64,000 nucleotides of DNA, taken from NCBI GenBank assembly GCA_039621445.1, contig CP154954.1, positions 44,061,847 to 44,125,846 of the forward strand, in the 5' to 3' direction. Positions within the stretch are counted from its first letter, which is position 1. Every line of letters begins with the position of its first letter. Below, in pieces: positions 37,463-49,300 of the stretch. This DNA is from Euglena gracilis (lineage: Eukaryota; Euglenida; Euglenophyceae; Euglenales). Under the pieces are notes generated by a model, which saw only the letters and a list, made by a program, of their open reading frames with translations, had not been told where the DNA came from and made no database searches. A program made the translations under genes and the position numbers.

Positions 37463-40400
37463 TGTATGTATGTATGTATGTATGTATGTATGTATGTATG
37501 TATGTATGTATGTATGTATGTATGTATGTATGTATGTATGTATGTATGTATGTATGTATGTATGTATGTATGTATGTATGTATGTATGTATGTATGTATG
37601 TATGTATGTATGTATGTATGTATGTATGTATGTATGCATGTAAGTATGTATGCATGCATGCATGTATGTATGTATGTATGTTATGTATGTATGTATGTAT
37701 GTATGTATGTATGTATGTATGTATGTATGTATGTATGTATGTATGTATGTATGTATGTATGTATGTATGTATGTATGTATGTATGTATGTATGTATGTAT
37801 GTATGTATGTATGTATGTATGTATGTATGTATGTATGTATGTATGTATGTATGTATGTATGTATGTATGTATGTATGTATGTATGTATGTATGTATGTAT
37901 GTATGTATGTATGTATGTATGTATGTATGTATGTATGTATGTATGTATGTATGTATGTATGTATGTATGTATGTATGTATGTATGTATGTATGTATGTAT
38001 GTATGTATGTATGTATGTATGTATGTATGTATGTATGTATGTATGTATGTATGTATGTATGTATGTATGTATGTATGTAGGTATGCATGTATGTATGTAT
38101 GTATGTATGTCATCGTTGCCCCAAGGCGGCAATGCAAACTGCCCCCCAACCCCCCCCCAAAGCAGAGGCCCCTCCTTCAACAGCTGCAGCACCTGCTTCT
38201 CAACGGGGACGACTACCCGCTTCGCCAGACGGAGGGTGCAGTTGGCGCAGATCTCCGCCACGGAGCGACCCAGGGGCCGCGACTCTTTGGCGGTCAGTTC
38301 CACACTGACTTCAGACAAAGGAAACCAGCATGGAAGGATTTCTCCCGCTGTGCCAGAAACCACACCACAGACAGAAGCGCAATGTAGACACATTGCAAAT
38401 GCACATTCGTCCAGTGCAGAATGGCCCTGGAGAGAAGGTGAGGTGCCTCCATTCCCCAACATGCGTGTGTGTACATAAAAAGTGGTGGAAATATATGCCC
38501 CCCTCCCTCTGTTTCCTGTGGTCGCAAACCCACTGCTTGGCAACGCACAGATGCGTCGCGTAAAGCCTCCCCATCAGCTGGCGAGAGTTTGGGGCTGGGG
38601 GTTGGATACCAAACACAAAGGTACACAAATAATTGCAAGCAATGTCCTTTTTGGGAGAAAACTGTGGTCGGAGGGAGTTGCTCAGGTTTGAAAACTGAAA
38701 CCAATCTTATGTAGCCCCCATTCCGATTGGTAACGACCATGGGGAAATATGGAAAGGAGTCAGGGGGTGGTGCCTAGACAGGGGGGGGAGCATGACTGAA
38801 AACAATCTGGTGCTTCGGGCCAGCCGCCGCCGTTCTCAAAAACGACCGGCCGCGGCGACCGTTTACGGGGCTCCAACCCGCCGGCGCGCTTCTCCCAAGT
38901 GTTGCGAGAGGTGGCAGGGTCACAGGCACCATTCTACCCACGGCGGGCGTCGTCAAAAAGCAGCCGTTACCGCCCCGGAGACGCAAAAAAAACCACTTTG
39001 GTAACGAGCACCCGGGAAACGACGTTTTTGGCTGCGCCGGCCGCCTCCCTTCCCAAAAAAAAAGCATCTTTCCCTTCATTTTTGCAGGTCCGATGTTCAA
39101 ATTGAAGACAGTAAGATACAAGAATCGCCAATATCTGATATCTTATCTGAAATATCTGAATTGTCGAAAATTTTCGGATGAAAATACACCTCAAGAAATG
39201 TTTCCTGGGAAGGTATAAAAAGGTGGGTCAGAACCAGGGGGTGGTGCTCAGACAAGGTTGGTGCTTAGACAAGGGTGGTGGGAACTAAAAAAGGGTTGTC
39301 ACTAATAGTTGGAGCCCTTCTACTGTTAATTATTATTGGTGGGGGGGGATGGAGTCTTGCATGATCCACCCTTTCCCTTTACACAGTCTGTTGCCGGGGC
39401 TTAAATGCGCAGAGCAGCAGCAGCAGCAGCAGCAGCAGACCAGGCTGGGGTCGTCCCGGCCCCACTTGCACGTCTGGCAGTGCTGCCCCTCGTCCTCCAG
39501 CAGCACGTCGTCGCACGCGTCGCACGTCCGCCACGGGTTGTCGTCGCTGTCGCTGTCGCTGTCCTGGGTGCTAGCCTCCTCTCCCTCGTTTTCATCCTCC
39601 TCGTCAGCATCCGCCTCGTCCTTCTTCGCCCCCTCTCCTGCGTCCTTGCCCTCCTCCTCCTTCTCCTGCGGTGCACACCTCGCCTCTGGCTGCGGCGTCT
39701 CGCTCGGCTTCCGCTCCACGTGGCGTTTCGTGGTTGGGTGGCGGCACTTGGGGCACTTCACCACCTTCTCCCGCCGCATCCCCTCCCCGAGGAAGTCCAG
39801 CATGCACTCCCTGGCACCTGTCGCTTTGGCCACACCGCCCCCCTCCCCCCCCCAGGGGGAGGTGGTACCCGCTGGGGGAACAGACTAACGCCGAGATGAA
39901 AGGGGATGGAGACCTGCACATCTGTGGCAAACTGCGGATACCAACAGCCACCGTGGCGTCGGCGTCAAGCGTCCATCATTGACATTTGCCTGCAAACTCT
40001 GGGAAAGGGGGGAAAAATGCATCATCGACAGCGGTCAGCAATGCTCCTGCATGATATCGCGTGACACACATGTGACGGGCATGTGATGAATGTGCGATGT
40101 ATGCGGCGCAAAATCCCAGTGGCACACACAGCGGGGGACAACCCACCAGGCCAAAGTCCTCCCTTCTCCCTGCTCCAAAGCGACGTGTGGGTCGGGCAAC
40201 AGTCCCAATTGCAATTCTGGCAGTTGCCAGCAGGGCATCCTCAGAGAGGGACTGACGTGGCAGGATGAGGCACATGCAGTATCGGTATGTCACCAGCAGT
40301 TCAAAAACCAGGGGAAGTGAGGGAACTTTGCACAGTTGCGCAAACGAATCAAAATGCCACACCTAAGACACACCCACCCACCCACCTGCACACACACGCG

Positions 40401-43348
40401 TGCGCACTCACACTCACTCCACTCACACTCACTCATCCAGCACCCACCCCACCAATACCCACCCACTCACTCATTCACTTAACTCCGCACACAGGTGTGC
40501 ACGCACGTGGAGACCAGTTGGTTCACAGGTTGAGTGGCAATGGTTGAACTCTTTGCATACAAATCATAATTTGATGCTATGTCGTTAAATAACCTCATCA
40601 GTCACCATGGGATGGCACAGCAGCTGGCCAAGGCGCCCGGTGGCCGCGGATGCGGCTGGCCGGAGCACAACCTCACGTTTCCACCTCCCACGGAAACCCC
40701 CACATACTCGCTCGCTCGCTCACAGTCATAAACTCATTCAGGCATGCACACTTACACACACTCTCACACACATTCACTCGCGCACTCACTCACAACACAA
40801 CACAACACAACACAACACAACACAACACAACACAACACAACACAACACAACACAACACAACACAACACAACACAACACAACGCAACGCAACGCAACGCAA
40901 CGCAACACAACACAACACAACACAACACAACACACACACAACACACGCACACACCCACGCACACACACACACACACACAGACCCACGCATCCACACCTCG
41001 CCCAACTGCAGGCAGCCAGCGAGGCAGGAGGAACCCCTGGCCGAGGCCCTTGCCAAGGTTTGTGTGGGTGGCGCAGCGGTCGCACACTGCCACTGCCCCG
41101 TACCCCTTCTGGAGCATCACCTCGCGGTCCGCCCGCGCCACCTGCTGGTTGCACTTATCGCACTGGAAGAGGGGCAGCTGCTGGTCCTGCAGGATCTCAG
41201 GGGCAGGCCTCCCCCCCCCTCCTCACCAACTGGACCCCCCTGCCCCCAAGGGTCTCTTGCAACGCCGGTGGGAAAGTCCTGCAAAGCGTCACCCATCCAC
41301 TCCCATCCCCAGCCTGTCCTAAAAACCCATGAAGGTCAACCCTACAGCGGCAGGGCTTTTCTTGGCACCGACGCCAGGGTCCAGCTCAGAGGCTGGACAA
41401 TTTGACTGACTGGAATCCCCCCCATCTCCACATATGGTTCACCCCCAAGAACTGGCAGAATCCCTGCATTGTGGATCGAACGTTTTTTGACTGTAGACTT
41501 CCGCAAGTGCACGGAAAGCCGTGTCCCCATTGGTGAGGGGCAGCCCTGGTCGACCAGGTACTCAAACACGTACGGCAGCGTGGACTCCTGGATGACGGAG
41601 TTGGACTGGGCCCCCGCATCCAGCAGCTCCCGCACGATGTCCTTGGAGCCCAAGAGAGACGGGGCAGGGGGGCCCTCGACGCAGGCCTTAGCGCATCCCT
41701 GGCCAAACTGTCCCCAAACTACACCGCCGTCCCTGAGGTTACTAACCATCCGCGAAGGAATTTCAGTGAAACATGGCCTAGAGAATCCCAACTGTGCGTC
41801 GGTGCGTAAAGCAAGTTTGCATTATCCGTTTGGAGTCCAGCCTGTCAAAAAAAAATTTTCAACCAGGTGGTCTGGGGAACATTTTCATACAGACCCATTT
41901 GATGGCGGTCAGCTAAACACTGGCAGCAGCAGCAGCAGTCTCATGCACATGCCCCACAGCGCCTCCCCGGGTGCCTCCATGAGGAGGGTGAGGAAGTGCT
42001 GGTTGCGCATTGACAGAAACAGTGCCTTCTCATTGATCTTCGTGGAGTCCTTGTCCTCTTCAACCACCATCTCCTTCAATTGGTCCTGCAGCACCGACAG
42101 CTGGCGGGAGCGCACAATTTGGAACAGTTGCAACGGAGGGCGGTGCGCATGTTCTACGGCATTGGTGGCCTGAAATGACGCCACGATGAGGGTCATATTT
42201 TCAACAAGCCTCCATTTCTATAAAAAAAAACAACCAAAAATCAAAAAAAATCTAAAAAATCGATCCAATAAAAAAAACCTAAACCCAAAAATGTCAAAGA
42301 AATGAATGCTGGCTGGTGTTGTCTCCCAAAAGCTCGGGAGAAAGTGTGTGGAGGTGGCCCAGTAAACAGTGTTCCATGTAAACAAAATGATCAACTCAGA
42401 TGATCAACTTGGACCAGATCCAACAGATGGCTGACCACAGATAGGCTGGGCGGCCTTAACCCCTGCCGATGTGATGCCACAACGTGGAATGGGCCCAAGG
42501 TCACACAAGGTCACACGCCGGGTGAAGGGCGGCACCACCATCCCGGAGGGCCCGCTGCGCCCCGCCCTCTCCCCTCCATCTGCGGGGAGTAGGAGAGGTA
42601 GTGGATCATGGTGGCGATGAACGGGTACAGGTTCTCCTTGCTCTCCCCGTGCTTGAGGTCCGCCCCCACCGCCTTGCCGTAGCCGGAGGCGACGATGGTG
42701 GCGAACGTGCCGTAGATCTCCTCGTCCGACATGCGGCCGATGAGGCCCTTCGCCTCGTTGCGGGCAGGAGCTGGCCAGCGGATGGACACCCCATGGAGCC
42801 ATCGGTCAAATGCTGGGGTTGTGGGTCGGACGTGAGGGGCAGGCAGACACCAGGCCAGGGTTACGGGAGGAGGATGTTTTGTTGGAGGAGTCTCTCAAGC
42901 CTCCTCGGACGTGCTCGAACGACATTTGAGGAGGTTCGAGAACCTGCTTGAAAGGCGTTTGAGCTCGTTCAAGGAGGCTCGAGAGCCTCCTCAAATGTCG
43001 TTTGAGGTCGTTCAAAGAGGCTCTCGTCTAATGTTATTCGAGGTGGACCTTTCACCCAGTCTCCAGAACACCACCTGGTACTGGCAATTTCCAAACAGGA
43101 AAAGCGGCGGGCAAGAACCTGGACCCTCAAATACCTGGACCCTTAAAACGAACTTTGTGCTCCTTTGCGCACACGTGGAAAGGAACACGAGAAATTTTTC
43201 GTGTTTGATCGGCTGCCTAAAGGGGGTGGGGGGGGGGACCCAAAGAAGGCAAGACATTCAAAAAAAAAATATGGGGAAAGACCTGGGAGGAGGTTCAAAG
43301 ACAAGGAGTGTTTGGTTGAGAATGGGTGGGGGCGCGGGGGGGGGGGGG

Positions 43349-43385
<37 letters not shown>

Positions 43386-46300
43386 GGGTTTCGACCCGTA
43401 TGGCTGGAAGAGTGGCAACGTTGTGTGGTTCTCTGGAAACCTTCCCGGTGACAGCACTGTGGGGCAAAGCGAATGGCAGTTCCCAGCCCCAACCCCCCGC
43501 TGTGTGCACTGTGGCGGTTTTTTTGTGCCTTTTATCCCTTCTTCTGGCCTGGCGCTGTTGTTCGCCTCTAGCCCAACCCCCCCCCTGCAGCCCATCCTGG
43601 GCGTAGGTAGTCTTCATGCCGGTCACCTCCGAGTTGCCGGTCAGCGGGTGGGAGCTGGGGATCCTCTCCATCAGGAACAGCCCCACCTTCTGCAGCCATG
43701 TGTTTGCCGGACTCCACCTTGAGGCTCGCTAGCGGCATCCGGAGGTCGTGCATCAGGATGACCTCTGCGTCGCCCCGCAGGGCCCCAGTCCTGCACCCAC
43801 ACTGCCGGACCGGACACCATTGCTGCCAGGGGGGGGGGGTGGCGGTCCGACATGGGAAACAGCCACCGGGGTACAGACCAGAATGAGGGCGGCCCTGGGC
43901 CAGGGCCATGGAGGGAGAGGGGGCGGGCAGGGAGCGGTGGTGGATGATGTGGAACGACAGCCGCTTCAGCACCGTCAGGAGCGGGCTGGTGGTGAAGGGG
44001 TAGCGGGAGGTGCTGGACGGCCGCCCGCCCCTGCAGTCCCTCCCCCACCCACGCTGCTGTGGGACGAGCACTGGGCCTTCACACAAACCTTCCAACGTTC
44101 AGAGGAAAACTAGAATTTGGAGGAGAGGGGTGAAACGCTGTCAAAAAAGGCTGTCAACAATGGGAAATACCACCAAAGCCGGACTTCGCTGAGTCGGTGG
44201 AGGACCAGGTTCAGGTACAAAGCCAGATGGGGAGGGTCCAAACCATGCCATTGCTCACCGATCCCCAGGGGGGGGGGTCACTTTCTGCTTTCAAAAAACC
44301 TGTCAGTCACTTTTCGGGGGGGGGGTCGGTCACTTTGGTCATTTGGGCCAAAAAAAAATACCAAAACCAAATTTTTTGGCCAAAAAAAACAAAAAAGTCC
44401 CAGCGCCTTCGGTGGCAGGTGCCCCTCGGGAGGGTCTGGCCCAATACTCATCAGTCACCCTGAAAAAACCAGCCAGTAACCTCCCCCAGGGATGGCGTCG
44501 AAAAAGGGAGAAGAGGGGATTAATGGTGTGTTCAGAATCAGAATGCCAAACCTGCGGGGGACTGTGACCCGAAACCAGTCACAATCCACCCCCCCCGCCT
44601 CTTGGGCAGCAGTGAAAGCTACTTGCAAATGGAGTATGTTTCACCCTCCTCCCCCGTCCTGCCCCCAAACCCCCCCACCACCACTACCACCGCTGGCAGG
44701 GGTGGGGGCAGGTGCTCCACAAGGTCCTCCCCCATGCTGGCCGGAGGCTCAGAGTCCTCCTGCCCATCCCCATCGTCGTCCAGCCGCGGCAGGAACAGAG
44801 GGCTTTTTTGTACCTGGGTCGACACCCACCCATCCATCCACTCACCCCTGCGAGAGGCCTTGGGGAAGGGAGGCTCAGGGGACCCACCTTTGAGGGGTCA
44901 ATTTTGGGGTCAAATTTAAACGCCTCGTGCCAAGAATGGAAAGCCCCTCCAGGAGTATTCACTCGGTCTGATCCCCACCGCTGGGGGGGGGTGCTATGGG
45001 AGGTTGGATCATGTTTGGCTGGCCACAGCCAGATGGCTGTGGCCAACCAAGCTGCTTCATCTCAACTGACTGGTTGGATTGCGGCCGGCTGCGGACAACC
45101 TCTTTTTACACCCAACAGGTTGACACATCTCTGCGGCTGGATCGCCTTTGGGTCGCGGCTGGCCGCAGCCCAACCAATTATTGAACAAATCAGGAATTGA
45201 TCAGGTTACTATTTGAAGGGGTAGGGTTCGGGTTAAAAGATTCTCATTCAAACAATTTGACCCTCCTGCCCTGCTCAACGTTGCTTTTGAGGGGGACCCT
45301 CACTCAGCACCTTCTTTGCATTGCTCAGACCAGGCTGTTGTTTACCAACCCCGGGGGGAGGGGGTCCGGAGAGCCTATGAGTGCCTGCCCAGGCAGGCAC
45401 TACCCCCCCCCGGGGGTCGGATTTGGGCCTGTGCCCAGGCACATTCCTTTGAAAATAGGCCATTTTGGGATCCCCGGCGCCTTCAGCGCTGGGTCTGTGC
45501 TAGGGCACTTTTGGCCGTGTGCCCTACCCCCCCCCCGGGGGCCGGGGGGGTCAGATTTGGAGTGCCTTGGAGTGCCTGCCCAGGCAGGCACCACCCCTTA
45601 GATGCACTTCGGCTTCTGTCTGGTTTAAGGCCTGGCGCTGCACTCCGCTTCTCGCCCTTTCTTCGGAGCAACTCGCAATAATTATCCAACCCCATATTCA
45701 CTGGGACTTCAACCCCCCCCCCGGGGTGGGGTCGGCACCCGACTAAAATACAGCCTGGCTCAGACCCCCTTTGGGGTAGCTGGTACCCTGAAGTGCCAAT
45801 GTATCACGCCAGTTTGCACACACATTGCGATCACAAGACCCGTACTCTGAGGGAATTCTCTGGTTGTATTCATTTCTGGCTGTGGCTGGCTGCTGCCGGC
45901 CGCAGTTCCAACCAATGTATTTCCAGCAACATCTGTGGTAGGATCTGCAGCCGGTTGTGCCAGCCAAAGTTCAAAAGAGAAAAAAACTTAATTCGGCCGG
46001 CAGCGGCTCGCCACGGTAACCAAACCTCCCATTGCACACCTCCCCCACCCCTCCCCGGGGTGGGGGGGGGGGGGTCGCACTGGGACCAACCCACTCCACC
46101 CGCTATGGGTGACCAACCTTGAAAAAGCCTCTGGGCAGGAAGTTCAACTGGTTCTGCAGCCAGTCCAGCGCCAGCACAAACCGCTTCTGGCAGCAGGGCC
46201 CTTCCCTTGGTGTGTGAACCAGAGGATTTTGGGATCTGGGGCGACAATCCATCCACCTTGGGGGAGGGGTTTTTTTTGGGTCCAAAATGGCGCAAAGTCA

Positions 46301-49300
46301 CAGGTGGCAGAGATCCCTTTGGAGGATGCCTGCTCGGCTGAGCCTTCATAAAAAAAAATCTCACTAACGACGGGTCGCATTGCCCGAAAATTTCTGGTGA
46401 TTTGTGCCACAAATTTCAGTGAAGGAAACCTCCCCGCCCCCCTAAGAAACCTGGCGGGGCCCTGCCCTTGGAAGTGCCCAAATAACCTGGCGGGGGGGGG
46501 GGGGGGGGCAAGGCAAAAAAAGATGGTTCCGGGAACTTGGCACCCTGTCGAGCAGTTGGGGGGGGGGGGGGCTGTCACAAGCCCAGCCCGAGATGAAGAG
46601 GGGAAAATGGCGCTGCACGTGACAATCCGTAGAACGTCTTCTGGAAAGACGTGGTGCCGACCTTGGGGAGGTGCATTGTGACGTACGTGTCCTCCAGGTC
46701 GCCCCCAGGCCCCCGGGCCCTGCGACCAGGCGGCTCTCCCACGCTGCAACCAGGCACGCAGCACATGTCACACGGACTTCAGCGCATGAAGAATAGATGC
46801 ACCGTTGCACCGTTCCCAGCCGCCAACGCCCAACCCATATCCCACCGTTTGGAGTCGGCCGCGGCGGCCTGCCCGTCGCGCTCGGCGAGGTACATGAGGA
46901 ACTCCCGCATCACGCGGGTCAGGCGGGGCTCCACCATCTTGCCCCCGGCGGTGGGCGACTCCAGCATGGGCGGGAGCTGGGGGCGCCGCTGGTGGGGCAG
47001 GACGAAACCGCTGCGGCTCCGCAGCACGGGCCCCTCTGCCGCCTCGGGGGCAGGGCGGTACTGGCAGGGGTCGGACCCCCCATGGGGTTTCGGGGGTTCC
47101 TGTTCAGCCTGGCCCAGGGTGGGGGCCTGCAGTGGCGTCAGTGACCCAATTGGGCCATCAACAACGAAACCCGGCATAGACGTTAACCCGCAAGGTCATG
47201 GGTTGGGCTGGTCCCCCGGTCCATATGAGGAGGCCAGCTGTGTTTTTCCCGCTCGGGGGAGGTGGGGGGGGGGGGTTGGTGGGGAAACACATCGGTCGAT
47301 TCTCTTCTGGCACACAACTTCCTGCTTCCTGGTGGGCCGGAAGCGACTGGTTGCTGACCAGTACCACAGGTGGGGTGCCCAACCCAGACTTCAGAGATTG
47401 GGAGGGTCCAAAAAATGCAGTTTCCTCAATCCTGAGTGAAACCACGACAGTGAACATAAGATGTGAAAACATACCACCCACCCACCCAATATTCACAACG
47501 ATTTGACGCTGCATGAGGCGCACAACTGACACCTGCCAAAATACTCTGTTGGGATTTTTGGCAGTAATAATAATAAATGTTGGGATTTTTGCACAAAAAA
47601 GACGACCCGTGAATGATGAAAGTCATGCCATCGTGTCCCCTGAGGGCAAAAAGAAAGGGGAAAGGGGACCGTGGCCTCCAGCCAGTCGTTGGCAAAGAAG
47701 AAGAAGTCGGCAGGCTTTTGGTTGATTGCACCTAGGCCACTGCTGCAAAGTGGCGTCGGCCAGTCTGTCACTGGAAACCTTTGACCGCCACCCTCAACCC
47801 CAACCTGCTGACAGGTTTGAAGAACCACCCCCCAAATTCCGAAGTTGATACTAAATGCAACTGCCCACTTTCATGAGAAACCCAAAAAAGGCCTAAAAAA
47901 ATTCACATATTCACAGATATATATATATATATATATTCAAAAATTCACAGATTCACATCCCTAGAGACCCATCTGGGCTCTCCAGGTGGGCCCGTGTCCC
48001 GGTAAAAAAAAAAAGTAAAGTGTGGAGGGTTAATGTTTAAGAGCGCAAGGTGAAACAGTCCTTTTGCAACTAGGAGGGACCCATTTTCACAGCTGTGTTG
48101 GTTTTCGCAAAAAAAAACTGTGACGACCTCCCAAAAAAACGATTTCAAAAAAAGTATCTTGAATTTCCCCGAGTTGGGATAAGTGCGAAATCCTCATCGT
48201 CCAGAAGGTGGTGGCTTGGGAGATTTGGGGGGGGGGGGGTAGCAACATGCTCCTCAATCAGGCATTTTGATATCTTTCACTGTTCACTTTTTTCAACATT
48301 ACTTCGTTCAAAAACGTGGTTGTTGCACGTTCTCCCAAACCCCCAAGAATTGACCTGGTTGTGTCGATGAGGAAGTCCTTCAGCAGAGAACGCAGGGTGC
48401 GGTTTTCTGGGTGCTCCAGAGCCCGCCGCACATCGTCTGAGATTGGGGCCACGGGAGCCAAGGCAGGAAAGATCCAGGCAATTAGAAGCATTAAATTTAA
48501 AAGTCAAAAAAGTGATCAAATTGATTTCCGTTTGTTGAAGTACTTTCGCAACCTTCTGCTGCTTCTGTGACTAACCTTCCCTTTGGGGAACTGCTGCCAG
48601 GGAAAGAGGCATGGCCACAGTGAGGCATGGCCCCTGTGCTCTCCACGTGGACGGTGCGCAGCACTTCCTCATTGTACGACGCCGGTTTCAACGGCCTGCA
48701 GGCCCCTGTATGGAAAGCCACAGCCCTCCTGGGCCCAGCCAAGACACCTGATTGCACACCGGCCAGAAAAGGCCAGAGAACCTTTTTCTGGTCCTGGAGC
48801 CCAAACACCCCACACCGCACTTCGTCAGTCTCCCCTCCTCCCCAGCCATCCGGCGTCGCTGGACCAAAGCCGGCCCCGGTGCCCCCCCCCCACACGGTGG
48901 GCCGCGCCGGCCGCTGGGCACCACGGCGCGGGCCAGCCAGCCGGGGGTCTGGAAGCAGCGGAACACGATATGGGACGGCACGGCGAACACCGCCAGCAGG
49001 GCGGCATCCTCGACGGGCAGCGTAAGGAACGCCCGCACGCAGTCCACCAGCGTCTCCACCGTGAGCGGCTTGCGGCGGGACCCGAGGGCGGCGGCCCGCC
49101 CCGGCGAGTCCCCCGCAGCGCCAACTGACAGAAAATAACCTGAAGACGTCGCCTGCAGGAAGCACATCCAACGGGGAAAACTCGCGAAAAAAATTTGAAA
49201 ACCGTGCAGTGAAAATCTGCAAAATTCCACGAAATGCACATTCCTCAAAGCTTTTATTGGCGGGGAAGGCAAATTTCACGCAGAAAACACACAAAAACCC

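Noticed and set aside
27789-38543. Giant open frames of up to 2947 codons (HTYI/MYVC repeats) across the array
   Set aside because: The unit ATGT/ACAT has no stop in any frame, so all frames are open. No other coding evidence; treated as microsatellite.
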